Of a stretch of 64,000 nucleotides of DNA, positions 1-11,780 are shown piece after piece. The first letter of the stretch is position 1; the number at the start of each line of letters is the position of its first letter. Source of the DNA: Carnegiea gigantea. Its lineage: Eukaryota; Streptophyta; Magnoliopsida; Caryophyllales; Cactaceae. The notes beneath the pieces were generated by a model. It saw nothing but the letters and a program-made list of their open reading frames with translations, did not search any database and was not told the origin of the DNA. The DNA lies in NCBI GenBank assembly GCA_029747015.1, contig JAKOGI010000440.1:396001-460000 (forward strand). Direction: 5' to 3'. The translations under genes and the position numbers were made by a program.

Positions 1-2485
1 GTTTAAACACAAAAGAAGGAAATATAATACAAACCAAGCCCATAAAACATTTTCGAAATCATTATTTGTTTTCTTTTAATTTCCTAGACCTATCAACCAT
101 TCAGTTCAGCCATTCAACTGGGTAGTTTGACAATTTAAGGTTATTTTAGGCTACAAACATCTTAGCAATTGAACAGGCAACTAATGAACATTTAGAAACA
201 TTGGAAATTATGAAAACAAGCTTTCAATGACCCTTTTAAAGATTTCTAAAGTTCACAATTCACTCACATAACATCATTTTATCAACTCAAGAGGGGAAGG
301 GTTCATAAATAACACACTCGTTTCACTTCACAGGAACCGTTTGAGGCTTTTAGCAGAATCTACCTAATATCACAATTACTTCGCAATTCACACGATTGCG
401 ATTAATATCAAACCCATGCTTGCTCCTCACACAACACCATCCACAAAAACCTCAAATCACTCATTAGTTCCACCTCAAACCATCCAACCACCAAGCTCGG
501 CTCAGTATCATAACAATTCAATCATCTACTTCGGAAAACCAATATCCACAAGCATAGTATACATATGTAATCACCAAAACAAAATTTAAATATATTTAAA
601 CCGATCTTAATGACAACGTTAGAGCATAATCTACTCACTCTAAAATTCCCTAATCGGTCAGTAAAACTATACATCAATTCAACATGCATGAATCCCAAAT
701 TAGCATCATCACCAGATTTAAACCTCAAATCCTTCAATCACTGATAATAGCTTGAGAATTAAACATGAACTACCTATAATCATTCAAATTCATTTGAAAT
801 TACTAATAATTAGGGGGAAGAGAAAGACCCACCTCGAATCCAAGTTAAGGATCTGTTCTAAGGGCTTTTAGGGACTGATTTGTATGCTTGAGAACCAGAA
901 ATTCGACCCTCTACTGCTGCCACACCCAAACCCATGCAAACTAACCCAAATTCAACTGAACATTTGACTCACAGATTCGGTGTTGTGATTGATACTTGTA
1001 TTGCGAATTTAGCCCCAATTTATAGAGGAATTGGTGTGACTAAGGATGGGATTGCATGGCCTAGTTTGGGCACATATTTTGTGCCTCAAATTGCTACCTG
1101 AACGGACCACCAATGTGGTGTTCTTGTGCTAATTTCACCCAGAATTCGCAGTAGCGGCTTGTAGGGTTCTAGGGAAAGTTGATTGTGAGGGAATGCAAGT
1201 TGGTAGAGGTAGAATTGATGGGGTTTCTAGAGGTTGTAACCGCGTGTATGGTGGGAGGCAGAAAGAGTGATGGGGATCGGGGATTTCATGCGAGGAGGAA
1301 GAAGAAGAAGAAGAAGCTAGACAGGTGGTCTGGAGTGACTTGACAAAAATACCCCCTTTTCCCTTTTTTTTGGTTTTGTTAAAGCTTGCCCATCAACTAA
1401 CATTGCTAGTCCAATCTTGGACCTCTTATTCTAAACCCAAATCGCTAATAAAATAGTTCATCGATATATATTCATTTGCGATTATATTTAAGGTTTGATT
1501 TAATAAATAACAAACTATTTCTAAGGTTAATAATCTAGTTGTATTTGAGAATCTACTCGATTTATTACCCAAAAATAATTCTTATTAATGATTATTAAAA
1601 TCATTGTAAAATTTTCAAAACTAGTAATAACAATAAAAAGAACGATAATAATATTCTTTTTAATAAAATTATCACTTACACAAGCATGTCGATATTAATT
1701 TAACTTATCTAATTAATAAAATATGATTTCATAGCACCGTAAGATAGAACAGCCAGCTTAACGTAAAAATAAAGAACACAAGTACCACAAAAGAGATCGA
1801 ATTTTGGGTTAAATTTGTGAAATCAAGAATTAAACAAAGCTAAATATAGGGGCGAATTTAAATGACAATTGGGATAAATTGGTGGATGTAAAAATAGTGA
1901 TTTTCAATTGAGGAGTAGCCCCATGAGGTAGCTTTCCAATGAATCTAGTTTCGCTTGATTTGGACGTGCATAACTCGAGTAATGACCTTTTACCAAAACT
2001 GTGCAATTCCTATGCAAAACTGGGAGCAGTTCTGTTCGAGTCAATTTTTGAGGTTATTATTGTCATTTTTGCACTTTTGATTTAAATAAAAATTGTACCG
2101 CGTTTCCAAGATTTCCGAATTGCGGTCTTACGCCTTTATTGGACATTGGGAAAGAAAGATACGAATTTTCTAAGTTGTACCTGAATTTTGCGTAACATAC
2201 AAGAATTTGTTATGACAATACGGCAAATTTGACATATGTAGGAGAACTAAGTCATGACTAAAAAAAAATATCATGTTTGACGACTATCTTGAGCATGTTG
2301 GAGTTTACTTGTATTCCATATAACTTAGGCGCCGATTTTTTTGGTTAGTGGTTGCAAAATGAAATTAAATGTGTAAGGATAATGTTTGTTAAAAACATGG
2401 GAAGTATTATAAAACAATAAGAAAGAAGCAAAAATGTCAAGGGGGTGGAGGGACATCATTGAATATTGATGGGTAAAATTAAAAT
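1..2485. other. Non-coding flank left of the Copia insertion
   Basis: No convincing gene is seen; the only open frames are short and have no recognisable domain. The stretch is AT-rich with a short GAA run at about 1298-1316. The segment around 780-1330 (a purine run followed by leader-like text antisense to the plus strand) has the look of a minus-strand Ty3 chromovirus LTR, similar in style to the LTR ends near 39.2 kb and 44.8 kb. I could not find a second copy or a clean boundary, so this is only an impression. The sequence was contiguous with position 13364 before the Copia insertion. Confidence 0.4.
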
Positions 2486-2490
2486 GAGAA
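2486..2490. repeat. Target site duplication (left), GAGAA
   Basis: GAGAA directly precedes the TGTTG end of the left LTR and matches 13359-13363 exactly. A 5-bp duplication is standard for Copia integrase and fixes the element boundary. Confidence 0.9.
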
Positions 2491-4068
2491 TGTTGAGTTC
2501 GTGAGTATACAACCACAAGAGGGGGGTGAATTGTGGTGTCTGATTTTCGCGTTGTAAATAACAAACACCCTCATAGAGGTTGTTCTCAAATGACAAACAC
2601 CCTGATAGCTTGTTTGCACGGGGTGTTCTCAAATATTGCAGATGCGAAAATCACCAAGATAAATGCGGAAAATAAAGCACACACAATTTTTACGTGGAAA
2701 ACACCTCTAGCCCAACTGAGGTGTGAAAAACCACGACCTACCTCGTGTAGGATTTAACCACTTTCACTAACGGGCTTCACACGTTACAAATGTAACACAC
2801 CTTGTTACAACTTGCAACCACGTAACCTTCTTCCCAAAGACAGGTTACACTACGTCCAACCTTTGCAAGATTAGACACATCCAAGTCCACACGACTAGGA
2901 CACACTCACTCACTTTTCTGATCCAAGATCAGGGTTACAAACACCTTACAGGGGGTGCTTCTCACTAAGCAGATGTAAGGTACAATGAAGATCCTATTAT
3001 GCCAATGGTTTGAAAACTCAAATCAAACACAGCTTGTCACGGTTTTGCTTTTCAGAATGAAGCTCAAGAATTTTAATGTGAAAACCGAGTTTCTTGATTT
3101 TTTCCAGATTTTTCAGAAAGTTGTGTTGCTTCTCTTTTTCAGTCTGAGTTTTTTCTATCTACTTCTTGGCTTCTCTATGGGAGAGAAAAGCTGCGGTTTT
3201 TAAACACAAGGTCCAACGGTCAAAAACCAAAGAATCAGCTAAGTATGGAAAATGATTTGCAAACAAAATATATTCTCCAACGGCTAATGATGAATTTATC
3301 CCAAAATATAAGGGATTTTGTTATCTTAAAAGATAACCCTTATCTTCCCATAGCCGTGAAGAGGTTTAAAGAGATTTTCAGCTTTTACCAAATCCGAAAA
3401 TATAGTCATAGGAATCTTTTGATTTGGCAAATCTCCCAAACCTATTTTCGCAAATCTCCATAATATTTTCAAGAACTATCCTCTCCAGAAAAATAGCAAT
3501 TTTGAAATTCAAAGAAAGTATTCTGGAGATCTTGGCCAACCAAAATGAATTTTCAAAAATAATCGGGTATGGCCACTGCAGTTCAGAAACACCCTAGGCA
3601 CCCTGTTCGCAGGGTTGTTCGCAACTGGTGTTCTGAAGCACTTAGCGCAAGTACCGATTCAAGAAGTGTTTAAAAATGATGTTTTCAATATTGGCATATT
3701 AACAAGAGTCTAATTAAATAAAACCTATATACCCAAGACTTCTTGTTTTGAACCAGTCATCTTGTCCGAGATTTGTAGAGCTGCTGTGAACACCAAGGCC
3801 ACCTTGTTTGCTGGGGTTGTTCTTTGCATTGCTAGAGTTCAGGAACACGCTTTACAATCAACTGTCGAGTTGGTGTTCTTGACTTAATATAGAATCACCA
3901 AGTAAAACCTGTTTAGAAGACATTCTCACATGTAGCAAACCAGTTAATACAATAAAGATCACAAACACCAGTTAGGCCTGTTTGGAGATCGTGTTCGGAG
4001 CAACATTAATTGGACAGATTTTTACACTTGGATTTGTTATCATCAAAACTAAATATTATAACACAACA
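2491..4068 (-). repeat. 3' LTR of the SIRE-like Copia element
   Basis: 1,578 bp, identical in length to the other LTR at 11781-13358. Ends are TGTTGAGTTC on the left and ACACAACA on the right. It differs from its partner at about 19 bases, mostly transitions, and by two compensating 1-bp indels (a G run near 2955 and a T run near 3553). Short open frames inside it recur at the same place in the other LTR and are not genes. Confidence 0.93.
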
Positions 4069-4083
4069 AATTCCCCCTTTTTG
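4069..4083 (-). promoter_or_regulatory. Polypurine tract of the SIRE-like element
   Basis: Read on the minus strand, AAAAAGGGGGAATT abuts the start of the 3' LTR. A purine run just inside the 3' LTR is the plus-strand priming site of LTR retrotransposons. It confirms the minus orientation. Confidence 0.85.
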
Positions 4084-4342
4084 ATGATGACAAACCAAGT
4101 GACCATATTGACAAAAAATGAATGAATGCTGATAGGGATAAGTTAATGCTAAGGTCCACTCGTCAATGGGACTGCTTCCCCCTTTTGGCATCATTAAAAA
4201 GCATAAACAACATTATGAATGTAAGAAAAGAAGTAAACAGCAGAAGTTACAAGAGGCCGTAATAAAGGGATATTGCATTAAAAACCTTACAAATGCCAAA
4301 AGCGAAAGTATAGAAGGAGGAGACTAGAAACAGCCTAGACAA
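4084..4342. other. Untranslated spacer between third ORF and PPT
   Basis: About 260 bp between the end of the third ORF and the polypurine tract. No coding signal is seen. Confidence 0.6.
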
Positions 4343-6198
4343 TCAGGGAGCAGGGGGTGGTTGCGTTTGCAGAGGAGGGATGCTAGGGGCAAGAGTGGAG
4401 AGAAGTGCAAGCAAATCTTTATGGCGTTTGGCCGAGAGAGCTCGTTCCTCAGCAAGAGCAGCCTTGACAGCTAAGAGCTCATCTTTGAAGCGAGCATTGT
4501 CCTCAAGAACAGCCTCAACCTTGATGGAAGGTTGTCCAGAAACAGGTGGTCGAGGTGGTCGACGACCCTGTTTGGAGACTGACCCTTCGCCAACCCCATA
4601 GCCACACCCTAGTAGGGTGTCAACGCCAATTTCATCAATGATTTGGGCCGGCACTCTTCGTGTGAGCACGATCCCAAAGTACTCAAGCACCCTTGTCAAC
4701 AAAAACCCATAGCCAAGATCATGTGCCCGGGTGGTGTTCGCAATTCGCTCTATGTGGCGAATCATGATTGCAGGGAGGTTTACTGGTTCCTCCCGATCCA
4801 GTAGGTCCACCAGACATTGATCGAAGGCATCTGCTGAGTTTCGCCCTTGACCTCGCGGTATTATGTTCTTGATGGTGAACATAAACAGTAGTTGGTGTAG
4901 GGAGGTCATTTCACCCTTCTTAACCGAGAGGGGTGTTCTCAGGCCCTGTTTTTGACTAAGGCGTTTGGACACCTCTAAGAGCCTGGCTGTTTCCAGGGCC
5001 GTTTTGTCTTCCCTCACATACACAGCAAATCCACGAGAGGGGATGCCCAGAATATCACTCAGGGTGGCTTCATCAAAGGAAAAACGACACGCATTGACAG
5101 CACTTGTCACCACCCCATTTGTGACAGAGCAGTTGGCATAGAATTCAGCCAACTCGGGCACAGAACACCCTTGCTGGGTGTTTGCAAACAACTCAAGCCA
5201 GCCTTGGGCTCGAAGCTTGTTCAAGAACACCCCCAGACCCTGTTCCTCGAAAAAGCTTACATTCACTACCTTCCCCCTGACGACATTGCGCTTCAGCAAC
5301 TGCGCATGTTTGTCAGACATAGGAGAGGGAGTGAACTGCTTTGGGCGTTTAAGGACAGGAACAGAGGTGGTAGTTTCTGGTAGGGGGCTGTTCTGGGCTT
5401 TCGCTTGAGGGGTGTTTTGGCAGGAGAGGGCTTCACAGCAGGTTTATTGGTTGGTTTTGGAGGAGTTTGTTCTTCAGAGGACTCGGAAAACACCGGTGTC
5501 CCCTGTTTGAAGGTGGTGTTCTCAGAGTCAGAACTCGAGAACCCTTCAGAAGAAGAAGAAATCTCCTCGATGATAGGAGCAGAGGGTTTGGAGGGACGAT
5601 GAGAGGATTGAAACGCTAGCCTTGCAGATTTTCGAGAGGGCTTAGAGGATTGAGGAGAAGAGGGAGTTTGAGAGGGTTGAAACCTTGGTTGTGGCCTTGT
5701 TCTTGGCGTTCTGCTACGCCTAGCCACGATTTTCACCCTCTTCCTTTTCTCTCCAGTTTGAAAGTCTGGAGTGGAGATTTCAGCCTCAGGGAGAGAATTC
5801 TTCTCTAGACTCTCCTCTGACGACTCATTTGACTTCCCTTGGAAGTCGACATGCAGATCCTCCACAAACACACCTTCGACAGAGGCAGCCCCTATTTCTG
5901 TCGCGGTGTCAGAGAAACAGGGCTCAAAATTAAACCCTTCAGGGGTTTCCAAGAATTGTTCTTGAGACCCCGACTTTGTTCCCTCTGACTCAACTGAAAT
6001 GGGACAAGCAATTGCCCCTACGAGGAACACCAATTCCCTTCCACATTCAAAGGGAATATCATCCATCCCCATTCCCACTGATTTTAGAGACAAGCGATTC
6101 AGAAATTGGAAAGGCTTGTAAAGAATTGGGCGAGAAGGAGCAGGAATTGAGGAAGAAAGAACGAGGGCTTTTGATTGAAGAGTGTTGTTGGAAGCCAT
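4343..6198 (-). pseudogene. Third ('env-like') ORF of the SIRE-like element, one frameshift
   Basis: Two overlapping minus-strand frames make up one original ORF of about 615 codons. The N-terminal part (6198 to about 5405, starting MASNNTL) is rich in Ser, Pro and Glu with a Lys/Arg cluster (EKRKRVKI). The C-terminal part (to 4343) is globular-looking, with FLNKLRAQGWLELF and ILGIPSRGFAVYVRED, then a charged, coiled-coil-like tail ending in a Pro-rich stretch. The frame changes at about 5405-5413 in a four-G run (plus strand). The position, after RNase H and before the PPT, is that of the SIRE 'envelope-like' ORF. I see no signal peptide or membrane span, however. The C-terminal half instead resembles the 'putative plant transposon protein' region found in several plant retroelements. 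Function is unknown. Confidence 0.75.
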
Positions 6199-6294
6199 TG
6201 TTGCTAGAGGAGAGAGATTAGGGTTTAAGGAGTTTGCAGGATGTTCGGTTTTTGCTTGAGGGCAAGACGAACGATAGTACTAAGAGCAGGGCAT

Positions 6295-6298
<4 letters not shown>

Positions 6299-6326
<28 letters not shown>
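6299..6326. repeat. (AG)n microsatellite
   Basis: About 14 AG units in the untranslated spacer (6199-6666) between RNase H and the third ORF. Nothing else in that 468-bp spacer looks coding. Confidence 0.9.
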
Positions 6327-6666
6327 CAGCCGAATCTTTGAGAAGATCTCTTGAATTGCAACGGGTAGGAGCAATAACATCTTGTGCCTTGGGAAGGAAA
6401 GCAAACACACCGAGCAACCAAGGGGCGTACCTGTTCTCTGTATTATGCCTGTTCTTTGCCGTCTGATCTGATTCGACTGAATAGCATTAAGACGGCTCCA
6501 GTACATCCCCTTATGCTGTACTAAGTAGATAAGGAAAAAAAAAAATGCATGCAATACGGGCATATGCAATCACATCCGTTATTAATAAAATTTGCAAACA
6601 GGGGGAGAGAACAGGGTGTAAAGGTTGATCTTACCAAACCCAGTTCATGTTCTGGAAACAGGTATC

Positions 6667-8275
6667 TCAGGGTGTTCTCACCAACCCTAGTTCTAGTCTA
6701 TTTCTCTCAAAAAGGTCTCTAGCTAGTGCCTTAGTGAATATATCAGCAATCTGACTTTCCGTTGAGCAAAAATTCATAGAGATTAAACCCTTTTCAACAT
6801 TATCTCTCAAGAAATGATGTCGAATGTCAATATGCTTTGTTCTTTTATGTTGACATGGATTTTTGGCAATATTAATTGCACTTGTGTTATCACAAAAATA
6901 GGAATGCATCCAATGTCAACACAAAAGTCCTTAAGCTGTTGCCTTATCCACAACAGTTGAGCACAACATGAAGCTGCTGCAACATATTCAGCTTCTGCCG
7001 TGGACATGGCAACTGAATGTTGCTTCTTGGTAGCCCAAGATACCAAACAAGGTCCAAGAAAGTGAGCCATACCTGAGGTACTCTTTCTATCAACTAGGAA
7101 TCCAGCATAGTCAGCATCAGCATATCCAACAAGATCAAAATTGCAACCTTTAGGATACCATAGAGCTAAATTGGGTGTATGTTTCAAATACCTTAGTATC
7201 CGTTTAACAGCCTTAAGATGAGTTTCCTTAGGATTAGACTGAAAACGGGCACATAAACCAACACTAAAAACAATATCAGGTCTACTAGCGGTTAGGTATA
7301 AGAGTGACCCAATCATACCCCGATAGAGTTTCTTCTCAACTGAGGGACTCCCATCATCCATAACCAACTTGGTTGAAGGAGAAATAAGAGTGTCTATGGG
7401 TTTGGCCGACTCCATCCCAAAACGCTTAAGTAATTCCTTGATATACTTTTGCTGATGGATCATGGTGCCGTTTGGAGTTTGCTTGATTTGTAAGCCTAAG
7501 GAAAAATTAAGCTCACCCATCATGCTCATCTCAAACTCACTCCTCATCATATTTGAAAATTCATTGCATAAATCATGATGAGTTGCACCAAATATAACGT
7601 CATCAACATATATTTGGACAATCAAAAAATGTTCCCCCTTAGATTTTAGAAACAAGGTATTGTCTACCTTGCCTCTTCTAAAATCATTTTCAAGTAAAAA
7701 ACTTGACAACCGTTCATACCAAGCTCTTGGAGCTTGTTTTAAACCATAAAGTGCCTTGTCAAGTTTAAAAACATGATTTGGAAAATCACCATTTTCAAAA
7801 CCAGGGGGTTGTTTGACATACACCTCTTCTTTAAGGTATCCGTTTAGGAATGCACTTTTAACATCCATTTGATATAGCTTGATTTCTATATCAGCTGCAA
7901 AGGCTATTAAAATTCGAATAGCCTCAATTCTAGCAACTGGTGCAAAGGTTTCTTCGTAATCGATCCCTTCTTCTTGATTGTATCCTTGTCCAACCAGCCG
8001 TGCCTTGTTCCTGGTGACTATTCCTGACTCATCCAGTTTGTTTCGGAACACCCACTTGGTTCCAATGATGTTCTCTCTACAGGTTTAGGTACAAGGTGTC
8101 ATACCTTGTTTCTTTCAAATTGATGAAGCTCTTCTTGCATAGCCATGATCCAATCTGAATCTGCAAGAGCTTCATTCACACTTTTTGGCTCAATGTTAGA
8201 AAGATAAGCATAGAAAGCACAAAAATTCTTTAGTTTAGATCTAGTTTGCACTCCAGTATTAATATCTGACAAGAT
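6667..8275 (-). pseudogene. pol: Copia reverse transcriptase and RNase H (broken)
   Basis: The long frame from 8051 encodes a typical Copia RT. It contains [11 protein letters not shown] with the first catalytic Asp, [10 protein letters not shown], and the IYVDDVIF box at about residues 147-154 with the paired catalytic aspartates. The RNase H part follows ([18 protein letters not shown]). RNase H changes frame at a five-A run (plus strand 6894-6898) and finishes in another frame ([12 protein letters not shown] to IADIFTKAL), ending at 6667. Upstream, the link to integrase carries a TGA at 8099-8101 and a frameshift at about 8063-8072. Catalytic residues are intact, so the damage lies in frame continuity. 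Confidence 0.93.
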
Positions 8276-9991
8276 TTAATCAAGAGGATGCGAACTATGG
8301 TGCTTCCATGGTCGTGGAGTAAGAGGATCCACAGACACATGCTCTGTTCTAACTGAAATGTGTGTAGGATCAGGCTCAAGAACACCTCCTGATCCTGTTT
8401 CTGCACCTGTTTGTAACCTTATTCCTGAAGAACATGGTTCCGAACAGGGTTCAGCGGTGTTTTCCCCTGTTTGGTGTTCACCTTGCCTGCTGTTCTGAGG
8501 AACACCTTCAGGAGTTGTTTTCTCCATGGTGTTCTTACCTCGTTTATCTTGGAGCAACACTTCTTTTCGAACAAGACCTAATTCAAGTTCATCTTCCTGT
8601 GCATCATTCTCACTCAACACGTTAGATTCATCAAAAAGTACATGCACACTTTCCTCAACACACAAGGTTCTTTTGTTAAAGACTTTGTATGCCTTGCTGT
8701 GAGAAGAATAGCCAAGGAATATTGCCTCATCACTCCTAGGATCAAACTTTCCTAAGGCATCCTTCCCATTATTATGCACAAAACACCTACAACCAAATGT
8801 CCTTAGGTGCGTAATATTGGGTTTTCTGCCTTTGAAAAGTTCATAAGGAGTTTTATTCAACATAGGTCTGATCATGCATCTATTTATAATGTAACATGAG
8901 GTGTTCAATGCTTCTGCCCAGAAATACCTAGGAAGACCACTGGCAATAAGCATTGTTCTGGTCATGTCTTCCAGGGTGCGATTTTTGCGCTCAACCACCC
9001 CATTTTGTTGGGGTGATCTTGGGGCTGAGAAGTTATGATCAACACCATGTTCATTACAATAGTTAATAAAACTTGCATTTTCAAACTCAGTTCCATGATC
9101 AGATCTTAAGCTGGTTAAGGAGTGTCCTACTCTCTTTTCAACCTTTTTGAGAAAGGCAATAAAATTCTCAAAGGTTTCATCCTTGGATGCCAAAAACAAG
9201 GTCCAAGTAAATCGAGAGTAATCATCCACTACCACAAGCACATACTTTTTCCCACCTCTGCTAGTTATCCTCATGGGACCACACAAATCAATGTGTAGCA
9301 ATTCTAGAGGTCGAGTAGTGCTTACACACCTTTTCGATTTAAAAGAAGATCTGACTTGTTTGCCTTTTTCACAAGCTTCACATACCTTGTCATCATTAAA
9401 TTTGATGGAAGGTAGTCCAATAACTAGGTCTTTTGAAACAAGTTTGTTTAACAAGGATAAGCTTGCATGACCTAGTCTCTTGTGCCATAACATTATATCA
9501 TCATTTAATGCATTTAAACAAGTCAGATTATTTTGGGGAAGAGTGGAAATACAAACTTTATAAACATTTTGACATCGCTTCCCCCTCAACACAACATCTC
9601 CTGTGTCGTCATTTACAACCAAGCAACGTGTTCGTGAAAACACCACTAGGTTGTTCTTGTCACACAGTTGGGACACACTTAGCAAATTGTGCTTTAAACC
9701 ATCAACCAAGTGCACATTATCAATTGAGTGGGAGAGAGTTTTACCAATATTACCTATACCGACAATTGTCCCAAACTTGCCGTTTCCAAATGCTACACTC
9801 CCACCATTCAAAGCTGTAAGTGAAAGAAAATTTGATCTTTCTCCAGTCATGTGCCGCGAACACCCACTATCAACATACCACAGCTGCCTGTTTTCAAGGT
9901 TGTTTTCTGATCTGTTTGACAAGGTGTTTCGTACCCTGTTTGCTGGGTTGTTTATGGGATTGTTCTCTCTTACTTCAGCCTGCAAAACAAA
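8276..9991 (-). pseudogene. pol: Copia protease and integrase segment of pol
   Basis: This frame follows gag directly, separated by a TGA at 9992-9994. Near its start is WYVDSGCSRHMTG, the Copia aspartic protease site. Next come the GAG-pre-integrase zinc finger (LWHKRLGHASL ... CEACEKGK) and the integrase core with LLHIDLCGP (Asp), LRSDHGTEFEN (Asp) and SPQQNGVVERKNRT (Glu), giving a complete D,D(35)E set. The C-terminal part includes CFVHNN and EAIFLGYSSHSKAYKVFN. It ends at a premature TAA (8276-8278) in the acidic linker before RT. The order protease-integrase-RT is diagnostic of Ty1/Copia. Confidence 0.93.
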
Positions 9992-10669
9992 TCACGGGTT
10001 AGTTTTGGGAACCCATATCCACTTGGGTCCCATTCCTTTAGACATGTAAAGCTCATCTTTTCTAATCCAGATTTGTTTCACATACCTTTCATTCTTTTCA
10101 TTGGCATGTTTTCTTAAAGGACAAGAATATCGATAGTGACCAGTTTTACCACAATGAAAGCAAACAATGTTTTCAGGTAATCCCACATACTTCCTATGAA
10201 TTGGGTAAACTGTTCGTTTAGGCTTATACCCAAGTCCCTTTCTGTTTCGACTGTGGTGAGTGTTTAACCAAGCAAGGGCCTGTGAAGATTTGTTCCATCG
10301 TTTGTTTGTGCTAAGCTCGGTTTCCAGTTTTTCTTTATTAGCATGCAAACCCTTGTTCTCTTTGAGCAGGGACTCAACCATTCCTTCCACCTCAAAGAGT
10401 TTTTCCTCTATTCGAGAGTAATCTCCTTCTTTTATAAAGAGGTTTTCTTTGAGTATATTAACATTTTCATGTAAACCGAGTTTTTCATTTTTAAGAATTT
10501 CATTTTCAAGCTCTAGGTCACGAACTTCTCTTTTTAGATCAGCACATGTGTCTATCAAATTATATAGAAGTTCTTCTAAAGTGGCTTTGTTAAGACCATG
10601 TACCTTGTTCTTGAGATCTGAGAAGCTGATTGTTGATTCATCATCTGAATCTGAATCACTTTGTGCCAT
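9992..10669 (-). pseudogene. gag: C-terminal gag segment with second zinc knuckle
   Basis: A 225-codon frame starting MAQSDSDSDDEST, rich in coiled-coil heptads (leucines and charged residues, roughly residues 18-120). It then has a CCHC knuckle, CFHCGKTGHYRYSC, and the tail MGPKWIWVPKTNP. It lies in the same frame as the protease ORF and is separated from it only by one TGA (9992-9994). That stop could be a mutation or an in-frame readthrough site; the sequence alone does not decide. It is out of frame with the N-terminal gag segment because of an indel in about 10689-10705. Confidence 0.85.
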
Positions 10670-10674
10670 AAGTG

Positions 10675-11724
10675 CTACGACTCCTTCTTCAGCTTCAGAT
10701 TCTCTTCATCCTCAGAGGAATCTCCCCAAGCAGCCAGCATAGCTTTCGAGAATTGCCTGCCCAGATTGTTTATAGGGTGTTTTCGACCCTGTTTTCGAGG
10801 GTGTTCTGGCATTTGATCTTCTCGAAGCAGAGGGCAATTCTTGACTAAGTGATCTGGTTTGCCGCACTTGAAACACCCTGTGAGCTGTTCTTTGGAGGTG
10901 TTTCTGGACTTGCTGAAGTCTTTTCTTTTGTTGTTTTCCTTGACCTTTTTGAAGAATTTCTTGAATTTTCTGGACATTAGGGCCATTTCTTCATCTTCAA
11001 GGTCAGAGTCAGTGTCCTCATGTGCTTTCAAGGCAAGCCCACGATCCTTCTTTTGCTCCTCTCTTTGCTGTGAGTTCTTTCGGAGTTCATAGGTCTGGAG
11101 ATTACCAATCAACTCGTCGAGGGTGATCTTGTTCATGTCTTTAGCCTCTTGGATGGCTGTTACTTTGGCCTCCCACGTGCGAGGTAAAATTCTGAGGATT
11201 TTCCTCACCAACTCTTCAGTGGTGAAAGATCTTCCCAGGGATTTTAACTCGTTCGTGATGTGGGTGAATCGTGTATACATGTCCATCACAGTTTCATGAT
11301 CACCCATATCAAACAACTCATATTGTCGCATAAGTAGCTCAATTCTAGATTGTTTAACTTGACTCGTACCTTCATGAGCAACTTGCAGAGCATTCCAGAT
11401 AGCTTGGGCTGATTCACACTCAGAGATGCGAGTGTATTCATCCGGTCCTAGGCCAAAATATAGAAGCTTTTTGGCTTTGGCATTTTTCTCCATTTTCTTG
11501 TAGTCCTCGGTATCAAATTCTATGGATTCCTTGGGAACCTTCTTACCATCTTCAAGCACCTTGGTGGGAACAAGGGGCCCGTTCTTGATGAGCATCCACA
11601 ATTCATAATCTTCTGCCTGAATATAGTTCTCCATCCTATTCTTCCACCAACTATAATGTTGGCCGTTGAAATAGGGTGGACGAGTAATGGATTGCCCTTC
11701 AAGAATTCCTTGTGGGGTACTCAT
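10675..11724 (-). CDS. gag: Copia gag, N-terminal segment (349 aa)
   Basis: It starts MSTPQGILEG just downstream of the primer site. The N-terminal part has PPYFNGQHYSWWKNRMENY, typical of the Copia gag (UBN2/DUF4219-type) domain, and the body is helix-rich. A CCHC knuckle, CFKCGKPDHLVKNC, lies at about residue 285 in a Lys-rich nucleic-acid-binding region. The product would be the capsid and nucleocapsid precursor of the cytoplasmic virus-like particle. The frame ends in a TAG at 10675-10677 because of an upstream indel; the rest of gag continues in another frame. This start is supported by its position just inside the element. Confidence 0.88.
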   Translation of the reverse strand: MSTPQGILEGQSITRPPYFNGQHYSWWKNRMENYIQAEDYELWMLIKNGPLVPTKVLEDGKKVPKESIEFDTEDYKKMEKNAKAKKLLYFGLGPDEYTRISECESAQAIWNALQVAHEGTSQVKQSRIELLMRQYELFDMGDHETVMDMYTRFTHITNELKSLGRSFTTEELVRKILRILPRTWEAKVTAIQEAKDMNKITLDELIGNLQTYELRKNSQQREEQKKDRGLALKAHEDTDSDLEDEEMALMSRKFKKFFKKVKENNKRKDFSKSRNTSKEQLTGCFKCGKPDHLVKNCPLLREDQMPEHPRKQGRKHPINNLGRQFSKAMLAAWGDSSEDEENLKLKKES

Positions 11725-11766
11725 CTTCAGAATCTCTCAAGGTGTTAACCTTTTGTAAGAGAACCT

Positions 11767-11778
11767 GCTCTGATACCA
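11767..11778 (-). promoter_or_regulatory. Primer binding site, initiator tRNA-Met type
   Basis: The minus strand reads TGGTATCAGAGC two bases inside the 5' LTR. This is complementary to the 3' end of plant initiator tRNA-Met, the usual primer for Copia elements. Confidence 0.9.
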
Positions 11779-11780
11779 CT

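Noticed and set aside
2533..3463. Short frames (74, 72, 72 codons) repeated at 11823-12752
   Set aside because: They recur because they are inside the two LTR copies; there is no evidence of translation.
4380..4601. Plus-strand frame antisense to the third ORF
   Set aside because: Shadow of the minus-strand coding region.
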